Shown piece after piece: positions 19,851 to 29,183 of a stretch of DNA of 64,000 nt (positions within the stretch are counted from its first letter, which is position 1; each line of letters opens with the position of its first letter). Position numbers and translations under genes: made by a program. The DNA comes from Gammaproteobacteria bacterium (GTDB lineage: Bacteria > Pseudomonadota > Gammaproteobacteria > Steroidobacterales > Steroidobacteraceae): contig VBNH01000042.1 in NCBI GenBank assembly GCA_005878095.1, positions 1-64,000 on the forward strand. Direction: 5' to 3'. The notes under the pieces are model-generated. The model made no database searches, was not told the DNA's origin, and saw only the letters and a program-made list of their open reading frames with translations.

Positions 19851-22800
19851 GCTCGCCCGTGCCGATGCCGAGGCCCGCGAGCGCGCCCTCGACCCGCAGC
19901 GCTCGATCCTGCTGCAGGCGCCGGCCGGATCCGGCAAGACCTCCATGCTCACGCAGCGCTTCCTGCGCCTGTTGCGCACGGTGGAGGAGCCGGGCGCGAT
20001 CCTCGCCATCACCTTCACGCGCAAGGCCGCGGCCGAGATGCGCGCCCGCGTGACACAGGCGCTGCGCGGGCAGAGCGCAGCCGATGACCCGTGCGCCGGG
20101 GAGCTGCGCGCGCTCACCGCGGCGGCGCTGCGCCACGGCGCGGCGCGCGGCTGGAATCTCGCGCAGGATCCGGGCGCGCTGCGGATCCAGACCATCGACT
20201 CGTTCACCCATTGGCTTGCGAGCCAGCTGCCGATCGCCGCCCGGGCCGGCGGCACATTGCGGGTCACCGAGACGCCGCAGGAGCTGTATCGGCGTGCGGC
20301 GCGCCGCACGCTGCTGGCCGCGGAGGCCGATGCCGTGCTCGGCGCCGACACCGAGCTGCTGTTCGAGCGTCTCGACAACCACTGGAACAACCTCGAGAGG
20401 CTGCTCGCGGACATGCTGGGTGAGCGCGCGCACTGGCTGCGCTACGTGCTGCAGACCGGACCGGGACAGCTGTGCGCGCGCGTCAACGCGAGTCTCGAGC
20501 ACATCATCCGCGATCACCTGGCAGCGGCCGGTGCAGCTCTGCCGCCTGCGCTGCTGCTTGCCGCGCAGCAGCTCCCCGGCGTCGGAGCGCTGGGGGGCGA
20601 TCCCGCGCACCTTCCGGCCTGGAAGCGCCTCGCAGACTGCACCCTGACGGGTGGGCGCTGGCGTGTGCGGCTCACCGAGGAGCTGCTCGGACCCGCGTAC
20701 GCGCAGGCGCCGGCGCGCGAGGCGCTGCGCTCCTGCATCGCTCAATTGAGCCGCACGCCGGGGAGCGCGCAGCTGCTGCAGGCGGTCGCTGCACTGCCGG
20801 CGGCGGCCCTGAGTGCGGAAGACGAGGCGGCGATCGCGGCGCTGGCGCGCGTGCTCGAGCACGCGGCGCGCGAGCTGCACGTGGAATTCGCGGAAGCTGG
20901 GCGCGTCGATTACACCTACGTCACCGGTGCGGCGCGCGCAGCGCTCGCCGAGGCGGGGCTCCCCACGGAGCTGGCGCTGCGCACCGGCCTGGCGTTCAGC
21001 CACATTCTGGTCGATGAATTCCAGGACACCTCGCTCGCGCAGTTTCAGCTGCTCGAATCGCTGACCGCCGCCTGGCAGCAGGGCGATGGGCGCACGCTGT
21101 TCATCGTGGGCGATCCGATGCAGTCGATCTACCGCTTCCGCGATGCGGAGGTCGGCCTGTTCATCACCGCGCGCGAGCATGGAATCGGCAACGTGCGCCT
21201 CACGCCGCTGCGGCTCACGCGCAATTTCCGCGCCACGCCCGCACTCGTCGACTGGAGCAACGAGGTGTTTGCGCAGGTGTTTCCCGCCGCCGACGAGCTG
21301 CGCGCCGGGGCGATCGCCTTCAGCGCCAGTGTGGCCGCCCGCTTGCCGGCCGAGAGGTCGCCCCCGGCGCACGCAAGCGTGCAACTGCGCCTGTTTCCCG
21401 GCGACCGCGATGCCGAGGCGCGCTCGATTGCCGCGCGCATCAGCGAGCTGCGGGGGCGCGCGCCTGAGGCGCGCGTGGCGGTGCTGGTGGCGGCGCACGC
21501 GCACGCCGTTCCGATCGTGAATGTGCTGCGGACAGCCGGCGTCGAGGTGCTCGGGGTGGACCTGGTGCCCTTGGCGCAGCGGCCGATCGTGCGCGACCTG
21601 GTGCAGCTTGCCCGGGCGTTGCACGATCTCGGCGACCGCAGCGCCTGGCTCGCCGTGCTGCGCGCTCCCTGGTGTGGCGCGAGCCTGGCGACGCTCACCG
21701 CGCTCTCGGGTCCCGAGGATCCGCAGCTTCTCTGGGAAGCGCTCGCGGACGCCGCTCGCCTGGCGCGCTGTGCGCCGCGTGATCTTGCGCGCCTGGTGCG
21801 CGTGCGCGACGTGCTCGCGCGCGCGCTCGAGCGGCGCGACAGCGGCCCGGCGGCAGACTGGCTCGAGGCGACCTGGGTACAGCTGGGCGCGCCGGACGCG
21901 TACCCGCGGGCGGAGCTCGGGGACGCCCGGGTGTTCTTCTCGGCGCTGGCCGAACGGGCCGCCGCCTTCGAGTGGCGGGGGCCCGAGGACTTCCCGGCCC
22001 TGCTACAGGACCTGTACAGCGCTGCGGATGCCGCGGGGGCAAACCCCGTCCAGGTCATGACCATTCACCGCGCCAAGGGTCTGGAGTTCGATCATGTGTT
22101 GGTGCCGGGACTCGACCGCGGCGTCGGCGCCGGCGAGCGGCCGCTGCTGCGCTGGATCGACCTGCCGCGCGAGCGCGGTGCGAGTGATCTCATCGTGGCG
22201 CCTGCTGCGGCCATCGGGGAGGAGGGCGGGGGCGAGTTGAATGCGTTCCTCGCCGGGTTGCTCACGACCCGTGCCAGGCACGAGCGCACGCGCCTCATGT
22301 ACGTGGCTGCAACCCGTGCCCGCGAGACGCTGCATCTGTCCGCTGCCCCGAAGATGAAGAGCGGCGGGCGCCTCGACCCGGACCCGCGCTCGCTGCTCGC
22401 GTGTCTGTGGCCGGCGCTCGCTGAGCGCTTCCAGGTACAGGCGCCGGCCCCCGGCGCGCCAGCCGCAAGACGCGCCCAGGCATTGCCGCTGCGGCGCCTG
22501 AGCGACTTGTGGCGCCCACCGCAGCTGCCCGCGGCCGAGCCGTTGCCGCATCTGCCCCTCGAGCGCTCCTCGATCGAGGCCCCTGAATTCAGCTGGGTCG
22601 GGGAAACCCAGCGTCACATCGGCACCGTGGTGCACGCGCTGCTGGCGCAGATCGCCGACGCGCCTGCACTGCCCACCGGCGCGCAGCTTCAGGCGCAGCG
22701 CGATGCGGTGCTGCGGCAGCTGCGCCGCGCGGGAGTGCCTGAGCGCGAGGCAGCGGAGGCGGCGAGCCTGGTGCTCACGGCCCTCGCGCGCACGCTCGGC

Positions 22801-23121
22801 GACGAGCGCGGCCGCTGGATACTCGGCGCCGGACACCCCGAGGCGCACAGCGAGCTCGCCCTGACCGGCGTCACCGCCGGCCGACTGCGCAGCGTCGTGA
22901 TCGATCGCTGCTTCGTGGATGAGGCCGGCACGCGCTGGGTGATCGACTACAAAACCAGCCGCCACGAGGGCGGCTCGCTCGAGAGCTTCCTCGACCACGA
23001 AATGCAGCGCTACCAGGGTCAGCTGTCGGACTACCTCGCGCTGGCGCGCTCACTCGGACCGCAACCGGTCCGGGCGGCGTTGTACTTTCCGCTGCTCGGG
23101 GCGTTCCGCGAGCTCAGCTGA
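19843..23121 (+). CDS. AddA-like UvrD/Rep-family helicase-nuclease
   Basis: This 1092-residue superfamily 1A helicase contains Walker A QAPAGSGKTS, motif Ia ITFTRKAAAEMRAR, motif II HILVDEFQDTSLAQF, motif III VGDPMQSIYRFRDAE, motif IV LTRNFRAT, motif V MTIHRAKGLEFDHVLVPGLD and motif VI LMYVAATRARE. A RecB-like nuclease domain at the C-terminus shows RWVIDYKTSRHEGG. With the upstream AddB-like protein it should process double-strand DNA ends for recombination, replacing RecBCD. The ATGAATGA junction indicates coupling. Confidence 0.88.
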   Translation: MNELARADAEARERALDPQRSILLQAPAGSGKTSMLTQRFLRLLRTVEEPGAILAITFTRKAAAEMRARVTQALRGQSAADDPCAGELRALTAAALRHGAARGWNLAQDPGALRIQTIDSFTHWLASQLPIAARAGGTLRVTETPQELYRRAARRTLLAAEADAVLGADTELLFERLDNHWNNLERLLADMLGERAHWLRYVLQTGPGQLCARVNASLEHIIRDHLAAAGAALPPALLLAAQQLPGVGALGGDPAHLPAWKRLADCTLTGGRWRVRLTEELLGPAYAQAPAREALRSCIAQLSRTPGSAQLLQAVAALPAAALSAEDEAAIAALARVLEHAARELHVEFAEAGRVDYTYVTGAARAALAEAGLPTELALRTGLAFSHILVDEFQDTSLAQFQLLESLTAAWQQGDGRTLFIVGDPMQSIYRFRDAEVGLFITAREHGIGNVRLTPLRLTRNFRATPALVDWSNEVFAQVFPAADELRAGAIAFSASVAARLPAERSPPAHASVQLRLFPGDRDAEARSIAARISELRGRAPEARVAVLVAAHAHAVPIVNVLRTAGVEVLGVDLVPLAQRPIVRDLVQLARALHDLGDRSAWLAVLRAPWCGASLATLTALSGPEDPQLLWEALADAARLARCAPRDLARLVRVRDVLARALERRDSGPAADWLEATWVQLGAPDAYPRAELGDARVFFSALAERAAAFEWRGPEDFPALLQDLYSAADAAGANPVQVMTIHRAKGLEFDHVLVPGLDRGVGAGERPLLRWIDLPRERGASDLIVAPAAAIGEEGGGELNAFLAGLLTTRARHERTRLMYVAATRARETLHLSAAPKMKSGGRLDPDPRSLLACLWPALAERFQVQAPAPGAPAARRAQALPLRRLSDLWRPPQLPAAEPLPHLPLERSSIEAPEFSWVGETQRHIGTVVHALLAQIADAPALPTGAQLQAQRDAVLRQLRRAGVPEREAAEAASLVLTALARTLGDERGRWILGAGHPEAHSELALTGVTAGRLRSVVIDRCFVDEAGTRWVIDYKTSRHEGGSLESFLDHEMQRYQGQLSDYLALARSLGPQPVRAALYFPLLGAFRELS

Positions 23122-23498
23122 GGCCTCCCTTGATTTGCGTGCCTGGCCGCCGCATCGCAACACGAGAGCAGGCCGCGCGTGCGAGGTTTGGTTCGCACGT
23201 CGTGCCTTCGGTCAGGCGAACGCGATCAACATCTCGAAAGTTTACCAGCGGATGACCGGGTTTCGCCCCATTGTTCATCCTAGTGCTCGATGTTAGGGTG
23301 CGTCCCCGCCGCGGGGCGGCGTTAAAGACATTCCAACTACAAGCGACAGGGGACACCCATGTTGCGACTCAGCGGTGCGAACCACGCGCCGGGTACCGCC
23401 CGGACAGAATCACAAGCAACACGCCCCTCGCGCGTAACGCAAAGGAGCGGATGTCTGTTTGACGTCGAGGCGATCTCTACATAAAGGAGGTTAGCGAT
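23122..23498. other. intergenic region, 377 bases, no gene recognised
   Basis: Between the addA-like stop and the first secreted-protein gene I see no credible coding frame on either strand. The last bases carry a very good ribosome-binding site (AAAGGAGG) for the gene at 23499. A promoter is likely inside, but I could not pick a convincing -35/-10 pair. Base composition is less GC-rich than on either side. Confidence 0.5.
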
Positions 23499-24131
23499 AT
23501 GCGCATCGATAGACGATGGTCTGTGGCGATGGCCATCCTGTTCCTGCCTTTGTTGGTCGTAGGAAACGCCTATGGTGAAACCAAGTACCGGTGGGACATT
23601 GTCAATCTCACCCTTGTTGGCATGACGCCCAATATCAACGCCGGCGGAATCGCATCGGCGCAGGCGCAAGATAACTCCATGATCACGGTCACGGGTTCCG
23701 GGACCTTCACAGTCGGGGATGATGATGTGAGCGGAGGGGGAACCTGGAAGACATTCGCCCCCGACGGCACCACAGTGACCGGAAAGGGGGACTACCGCGT
23801 GACACTGCTCGTGCGCTTCGAAGTGGCGCCGGGACACCAGACGAGTGTCTTGCACGACAATATCGGCGACGGCACCTTGACCGACAATCGAGCCGGGCTG
23901 GCGATTCTTCGAGTCGCCTACGACGATGGCAGCAAAGGAATCCTTGCGGTCAGCTGTCATCTGAGTGGCAATCCGCCGCCCCAGGGGCCCGATGCAGCGC
24001 CCGCGTCCATATTCGAGGGGATCACGGCATCCAAGGGTTTTGTGGACTACTGGAACCGCGTGGCCCCGACGGGGTCCCCGGGTACTGCCAACGCGAATCG
24101 CACGCTCTTCCACATTCTTTCAGGGGATTAG
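23499..24131 (+). CDS. secreted protein of unknown function
   Basis: The 210-residue protein has a clear signal peptide (hydrophobic FLPLLVVGNAYG, likely cleavage before ETKYRW). The mature part is rich in glycine, threonine and aspartate and looks like a beta-rich fold, with GTFTVGDDDVSGGGTWK near the middle. No known domain is recognised. Start and AAAGGAGG site are strong. It lies at the left edge of the methanol-oxidation island, 166 bases before a second small secreted protein, so a shared function is possible but unproven. Confidence 0.75.
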   Translation: MRIDRRWSVAMAILFLPLLVVGNAYGETKYRWDIVNLTLVGMTPNINAGGIASAQAQDNSMITVTGSGTFTVGDDDVSGGGTWKTFAPDGTTVTGKGDYRVTLLVRFEVAPGHQTSVLHDNIGDGTLTDNRAGLAILRVAYDDGSKGILAVSCHLSGNPPPQGPDAAPASIFEGITASKGFVDYWNRVAPTGSPGTANANRTLFHILSGD

Positions 24132-24195
24132 CCGCCGGCTTCGGGGGGACGGACCTAGTCGGCAACGACAAGGATGCACGGTCCGCGGACGATCC

Positions 24196-24224
24196 GGCGT
24201 GGTGGGCGATATGCCCACCACGCC
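24196..24224. repeat. 12-bp perfect inverted repeat
   Basis: GGCGTGGTGGGC and GCCCACCACGCC flank a GATAT loop in the gap between the two secreted-protein genes. No T run follows on either strand, so it is not a standard terminator. It could stabilise the upstream message end. Confidence 0.8.
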
Positions 24225-24297
24225 CTTGCGTCTGAGCAGGCTTCGTTCCAGGGAGCACCCGATGGGGTTTTGTTCCAAGTGAAGGGGTGAGAACATC

Positions 24298-24774
24298 ATG
24301 AGCCGTACAATCCTTACTGTTGCTCTTGCCGTTCTGTCCTTGACCACCAGCGCTCTGGCGTGGGGGGAGGACGGAGGAGGAGTCGTCAAGGGGGGCGCCA
24401 CGACGACCGTGGCCGGTGGCACGGGAGCACCGGATTTCACGCCGGTTATCACCAAGCTCACCTTTCACTGGCGGGACGGCCAAGGCCGCTTCGAGTGCCT
24501 GGCGCTCGCGCCCACCAGCGCAAAGGCCGGCAACCCGGGGAGTGGGAATTTCGATACCAACGTCATGTACGTGACCGGAGCGATTACCGGGGTCCAGATC
24601 AACGGATCCGTCGCGGTCTTGACGGGCTCAGCCACCGTCACCGGCCTCGGTGCCGGCACGAACGTACCCTTCACGGCGACCGCCGAACGTGGAGGCCCGG
24701 GCACGACGTTTGTGCTCACGGTTTCCGGGCTCACGTTTCACGAGACGATCCTGGAAGGTCAAATTACTTTCTAA
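24298..24774 (+). CDS. small secreted protein of unknown function
   Basis: The 158-residue protein has a signal peptide (VALAVLSLTTSALA, cleavage before WGEDGGG). The mature region is small, glycine/threonine-rich and likely beta-stranded, with one Cys in GRFECLALAP. I recognise no family. It is the second of two adjacent exported proteins and converges with the porin gene. Residues such as the GTGAPDF turn do not suggest a catalytic site. Confidence 0.72.
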   Translation: MSRTILTVALAVLSLTTSALAWGEDGGGVVKGGATTTVAGGTGAPDFTPVITKLTFHWRDGQGRFECLALAPTSAKAGNPGSGNFDTNVMYVTGAITGVQINGSVAVLTGSATVTGLGAGTNVPFTATAERGGPGTTFVLTVSGLTFHETILEGQITF

Positions 24775-24955
24775 CTTCATGAGCAGGACCTTCCGACGCA
24801 GCTGCGAACGGCTGGTCGCCTTGTGTGCTTTCGCCTTTGTGACTGTGGCGTTGGGGTAAAGCCCGACCCGCCGTCGGGGCTACCAGCGACCCCCAAACGA
24901 TTGTCGAGGTAGGCAATCACCCCGACAGCAGCGCGAGCGCTAAGCGCGCGCTGCA

Positions 24956-24985
24956 GGCGCCGGCGGCTATTCAACCGCCGGCGCC
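24956..24985. terminator. hairpin downstream of porin and secreted-protein genes
   Basis: GGCGCCGGCGG pairs with CCGCCGGCGCC (11 bp, loop of 8) just after the porin stop, in the convergent gap of 216 bases. There is no T tract on either strand, so it may act in a factor-dependent way or protect the 3' end. Nothing else is seen in this gap. Confidence 0.5.
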
Positions 24986-24990
24986 ATGCC

Positions 24991-26271
24991 TCAGAACGAC
25001 AGGAACGCCCCAATGTTGAAGTTGGTGCTGTGGTCGCTGTTGCCGTTGTGCGCGTCGGCATGCACATCGCTGACCTCGGCCAGCAGCGTCAGGTTCTTGG
25101 TGAGCGAGTCGTAGACGCCGCCGGTGACCTTGCGGTTCTTGGACACCAGGGTGGGCGCAACCTCGGCGTTGGCGAGGTCGAGCTTGCTTTCCCCGTAGTT
25201 GACGCCGAACTTCACGGCGCCGACCTTGTAGGTCGCCTGCACCAGGAACCCGTCCGAGTCGCGCGTGTCACCCGCGTCGTCGGCCGACCGGATGAAGAGG
25301 CCAGTCGTGCCCAGCCCGCTGCCGTGGTAGTAGTAGGCGAACGCCTCAAGATCTTCCACGTCGATCTTGGCGAACACGTCGAATCCCGTACCATTGTAGT
25401 CGTAGGCGGTGCCGCCGTTGACGAAGTCCTGCTTCTGCGAGATGAACGTGGCGGACCCGTAGAACTTCATCGTGTTGGAGATCGGCACCGTCCAGGCGAC
25501 CTTGCCGTGAAAGCCCGGCGCCTTCTTGCCGGCCGGAGTGCCGGCGCCGCCAGCCAAGGCGGTGATCGGATCGAAGATCCCGATCGTGAAATTCAACCCG
25601 GAAAAGTCCGCCGTCGTGTAGTCCATCTGCGCGAGCGTGTCGACGTAGATGTAGCCTAAGCCGATCGAGCCGAGCGTGGTGTTCGCCGGCGCCGGGCTCG
25701 AGGCACTGCCGGCCACGCCGACACCGGGCAGGGTCATGTCGTTGATGATGGCATCGAAACCGAACAGGCCGAAGTTGCGCCCGAACAGGAAGGTCCCCAG
25801 GTCCTTGTTGCCGAAGGTCATGTAGACCTGACGAACGTCCAGGCCCGTGGTGCCGAGCGCGGTGTTTGTGGCTCCGGCAGTCTGCTGCAGATTGGGACTG
25901 CCGCCGTCGTTGGTCGCGATGCCGGGATACAGCCCGAGGTGCGCCGACAGGTCGTAGCCCCCCTGCGTCGTCGCGACTCCGAACGTGAAGGCAGCCGGCA
26001 GCAGGCCGTTACCGACGTTGGACACATTGGTGCCACTCTGGCTGCCAACACATGCGAGACCGCCGCCGTTGGCAACCGCGACTGCCGCCGGGGTCGGGTC
26101 TTCGCAGTTGGAATAGATGTAATGGACGTTGACGTTGCCGTCGATGGAGAACGTCCAGGCGCCGTCGGCGGTCTTGAGATCCACGGCCCCTGCCGGCGTC
26201 CCCATCAAGCCGATCAGGACTCCCGCGGCCCAAAGCGCGAGTGGGTAGAGTTTTCCGCGGAGCTTGGTCAT
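24991..26271 (-). CDS. outer-membrane porin
   Basis: The 426-residue protein has a signal peptide (LYPLALWAAGVLIGLMGTPAGA, cleavage before VDLKTADG). Alternating beta-strand patterns follow along the whole mature chain, ending in a C-terminal phenylalanine (GAFLSF), the usual BAM recognition signal. The ATG at 26271 is set by an AAGGAGA site 7 bases upstream, although the frame is open further. It is divergent from the TonB-dependent receptor and could admit small solutes for the island; the substrate is unknown. Confidence 0.85.
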   Translation of the reverse strand: MTKLRGKLYPLALWAAGVLIGLMGTPAGAVDLKTADGAWTFSIDGNVNVHYIYSNCEDPTPAAVAVANGGGLACVGSQSGTNVSNVGNGLLPAAFTFGVATTQGGYDLSAHLGLYPGIATNDGGSPNLQQTAGATNTALGTTGLDVRQVYMTFGNKDLGTFLFGRNFGLFGFDAIINDMTLPGVGVAGSASSPAPANTTLGSIGLGYIYVDTLAQMDYTTADFSGLNFTIGIFDPITALAGGAGTPAGKKAPGFHGKVAWTVPISNTMKFYGSATFISQKQDFVNGGTAYDYNGTGFDVFAKIDVEDLEAFAYYYHGSGLGTTGLFIRSADDAGDTRDSDGFLVQATYKVGAVKFGVNYGESKLDLANAEVAPTLVSKNRKVTGGVYDSLTKNLTLLAEVSDVHADAHNGNSDHSTNFNIGAFLSF

Positions 26272-26603
26272 GAGTATCTCCTTGGCAGATCTTTTTGCGT
26301 TCGAACCCTTCATCGTGCGGTGATGCAGCATCCGTGTTGCGGATAGGCCTGCATCACCAAGCGGTAAAGCAAGTGATGTGCCAGTCGCCGTGGCGAGGCA
26401 ACAACAGGGGGCGGTGTTATCGAACAAGAGGTTATCGGCCACGCGCCGCGCGGCAGACAGCGGCGTTGCCAGAAAAGCTACACTCGGCGGGCGTTGTGTT
26501 ACCCACGCGCTACACCGCACGGCTCCAAGCACCCTGCTGCGCGCTGAGCTGCTGCGGGCGCTGCAGCGGGTTGCCGCGGAATCATCCGGTATGCTCGCCA
26601 GGC
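26272..26603. other. divergent regulatory region between porin and TonB receptor
   Basis: These 332 bases separate two outer-membrane protein genes. They hold a 40-base interrupted palindrome (26319-26358) but no convincing separate gene. The plus frame is open through this region to 26295, but its composition (many Arg, Cys, Pro) does not look coding. A TACACT hexamer lies near 26484 without a matching -35. Confidence 0.5.
26319..26358. repeat. long nested inverted repeat upstream of the porin
   Basis: GGTGATGCAG (26319-26328) is matched by CTGCATCACC (26349-26358). Inside lies a second pair, ATCCG and CGGAT, around TGTTG. The structure ends 48 bases before the porin start on the minus strand, so it would lie in the porin 5' leader or be an operator for both divergent genes. 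Confidence 0.85.
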
Positions 26604-29042
26604 TTGCAGCCGCAGTCCGCCAGGTACCCGGAGAAACGCAAGGCCGAGCTGGCGCTGCTTGGCTCAATCCTCATAGCAGGCGTTGTGGCACATGCCGCGC
26701 TCGCGGCTGAGGCCGATTCGCCGGGGCTGCCCGGCAATGCCGCTACCGCCCAGGAGCTTCCCCAGGTGATGGTCATCGGCAACGCGCCGCTGCCAGGCTT
26801 CGGTCTGCCGTTGAATCAGGTGTCGTCGAACGTCCAGACCGCGAATAGTGAGGACCTGAAGCGCGCTCAGACTACCGGCGTCGCCGCTTACCTGAACAGG
26901 AGCTTCAGCGGCGTGAACGTCAGCGAGAGCGCCGACAACCCCTTCCAGCTGGACATCAACTATCACGGGTTCAGCGCCTCGCCGTTGCTCGGAACGCCCG
27001 AGGGCTTGTCCGTCTACGTCGATGGGGTGCGCGTCAATGAGTCCTTCGGCGACACGGTCAACTGGGACCTGATCCCGGAATCTGCGATCTCCACCCTGTC
27101 ACTCATTTCCGGCTCCAACCCGGTTTTCGGACTCAACACTCTGGGCGGAGCGCTGTCGCTGCAAACCAAGAGCGGACACGACAATCCCGGAACGGAATTC
27201 GAAGCCTATGGCGGCTCCTTCGGTCGTCGCTCGTTGCAGGGGGAGAGCGGCGGTGCGATCGGCCCCTTCGACTACTTCGCCACGGCTCACTACTTCGACG
27301 AGACCGGCTGGCGCGACATGTCGCCAACAACCGTCCGGCAGGCTTTCGGCAAGGTGGGTTGGCAGAACGACAAGTCCGACGTGGACCTGAGCTACACCTA
27401 CGCCGATACGCGCCTGTTCGGCAACGGCGCGGCGCCGTTGAGCATGCTCTACTACCGGCGCGAGCAGAGCTACACGCCCGACTCCACCCACAACCTGCTG
27501 CACTTCGTGAACCTCACCGCCACACAATTTCTATCCGAGCGCCTGTTGCTCTCGGCGAACGCCTACTATCGCCGTCTGATCACCGCCAACAGCAACGGCA
27601 GCAACAACGACAATTACCTCACCAGCGCCTACGCCGGGCCGCCGCTCGATTGCAGCGTACCGCCCGCGGACCGGCTCGGGATCGCTTATTGCTCGAACGC
27701 CACGACGCAGGTGTCGGAGCTGCTGCAGCGTACGGCGGGATTCGGCCTGCAGTTGACCGACACGCAGGACGTTTTCGGCTGGAAAAACCAGGGCATTCTC
27801 GGCGCCGACTACCACGATTGCGCTGACGAGTTTACCCAGGCATTCCAGTACGGAAACTTCGCCGCCGATCGCACGCTCATCTATCTCGCCAATCCGCTCA
27901 ACAACGAGACGGTCATCTCGCTGCGGGGCAGCAACAGGATCTCCGGTGCTTACCTGACCGACACCCTGTCTGCGGGCAGAGCGGTCCACCTCACGGTCTC
28001 CGCCCGTTACAACCGCAGCACCGAAACGCTCAACGGCTATCACGTCGACACCGACGTGGGCGATGCGGGCTCGGGCTTCGATCAGGCCGGCCCGCTGGTC
28101 GGCCAACACACCTTCACTCGCATCAATCCGGCCATCGGCTTCACGGTCACGCCGACTGAAGCGGTGACCTACTACGCCAACTACAACGAGGCGAGCCGCG
28201 CACCGAGCGTCGTGGAGCTGGGATGCGCAAACCCGCTGCAACCTTGCGGGCTGCCGAACGATTTTGCGAGCGATCCGGATCTGAAGCAGGTGGTGGCGCA
28301 CACACTCGAGATAGGGCTGCGCGGCAATCCGGCGGATCAGCGCCTGAACTGGAGCGCCGACGCTTTTCGCACCCTGAACCGCGACGACCTCGAGTTCATC
28401 GCCACGACTACCAATGCAGGCTACTTCGACAACGTCGGCAGTACGCGCCGGCAAGGGCTTGACTTCGCCGTGGGCGGAAAAGCCGGCGGCCTGCAGTGGC
28501 GTCTGGCCTATAGCCTCGTCGATGCGACCTTCCGCTCGGGCTTTGTCGTCAGCGCCCAATCAAACAGCACCGCGGACGCCAACGGCGACATCGTGGTCCG
28601 TCCCGGAGACCGCATTCCCCTGACACCGCGCCACACCGGCAGGCTGCTGCTCGATTACCAGCTGAGTCCGCGCCTGGAGCTCGGCGGCAACCTCATCGTG
28701 GTTTCCGGCTCCTATCTGCATGGCAACGAAAACAATGCCAATCAGGCGGGCGGCACCAACGGTGCAGGCGCCTTCATCTCCCCGACCGGCAGCGGATGGA
28801 TTCCGAGCTATGCGGTCATTGATCTGCAGGGAACCTGGCACCTCGAAAAGTCCGTCGCCCTGTTCGCCCGCATCGCAAACGTGCTGGACCAGCAGTATTC
28901 CACCGCGGGCTTTCTGACCACCAACACCTTCAACCCGGATGGCACGTTCCGCTCCAACCCGCTCGACCGGACCCACGAGAACGCAGTCTCTCCGGGCACG
29001 CCGCGCGCACTGTGGGCCGGTGTGAGGGTGCACTTCGACTAG
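26604..29042 (+). CDS. TonB-dependent outer-membrane receptor
   Basis: The 812-residue product (TTG start at 26604) has a signal peptide with a basic n-region (PEKRK) and a hydrophobic core (LALLGSILIAGVVAHAALA). A plug domain follows, with the motif SVYVDGVRVNESFGDTVNWD, then a 22-strand barrel ending NVLDQQYSTAGF...GVRVHFD. The TTG is chosen because it gives a normal signal peptide; no ATG fits, so the exact start is uncertain. Location beside pqqA and xoxF suggests uptake of a metal or metal chelate such as lanthanide, by analogy with LutH. This is inference, and siderophore-type ligands remain possible. Confidence 0.85.
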   Translation: MQPQSARYPEKRKAELALLGSILIAGVVAHAALAAEADSPGLPGNAATAQELPQVMVIGNAPLPGFGLPLNQVSSNVQTANSEDLKRAQTTGVAAYLNRSFSGVNVSESADNPFQLDINYHGFSASPLLGTPEGLSVYVDGVRVNESFGDTVNWDLIPESAISTLSLISGSNPVFGLNTLGGALSLQTKSGHDNPGTEFEAYGGSFGRRSLQGESGGAIGPFDYFATAHYFDETGWRDMSPTTVRQAFGKVGWQNDKSDVDLSYTYADTRLFGNGAAPLSMLYYRREQSYTPDSTHNLLHFVNLTATQFLSERLLLSANAYYRRLITANSNGSNNDNYLTSAYAGPPLDCSVPPADRLGIAYCSNATTQVSELLQRTAGFGLQLTDTQDVFGWKNQGILGADYHDCADEFTQAFQYGNFAADRTLIYLANPLNNETVISLRGSNRISGAYLTDTLSAGRAVHLTVSARYNRSTETLNGYHVDTDVGDAGSGFDQAGPLVGQHTFTRINPAIGFTVTPTEAVTYYANYNEASRAPSVVELGCANPLQPCGLPNDFASDPDLKQVVAHTLEIGLRGNPADQRLNWSADAFRTLNRDDLEFIATTTNAGYFDNVGSTRRQGLDFAVGGKAGGLQWRLAYSLVDATFRSGFVVSAQSNSTADANGDIVVRPGDRIPLTPRHTGRLLLDYQLSPRLELGGNLIVVSGSYLHGNENNANQAGGTNGAGAFISPTGSGWIPSYAVIDLQGTWHLEKSVALFARIANVLDQQYSTAGFLTTNTFNPDGTFRSNPLDRTHENAVSPGTPRALWAGVRVHFD

Positions 29043-29183
29043 CAGGTGAGCACGAGGCTGTGCCATTTCCGTCACAGACTCGCGCGCGGCGCACACCGGG
29101 CGCCGCCTGGTTGCATCGCCGTGAGCCGCTCGACATACTCACTGTGTGTGGACCGGCAGTGCTCCAATAACAGGAGAGCGGCT

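Noticed and set aside
19789-21624. 611-codon minus-strand open frame
   Set aside because: It lies antisense to the AddA-like helicase, which has all helicase motifs; the antisense protein is Arg/Gln/His/Ala-rich with no domain.
26299-26308. GTTCGAACCC, like a tRNA T-loop
   Set aside because: No acceptor stem, anticodon arm or D-loop around it on either strand.
29128-29175. Sigma-54 promoter upstream of pqqA (GTGGACCGGCAGTGCT)
   Set aside because: GG and GC are 9 bases apart instead of 10, and TGGCAC is poorly matched.
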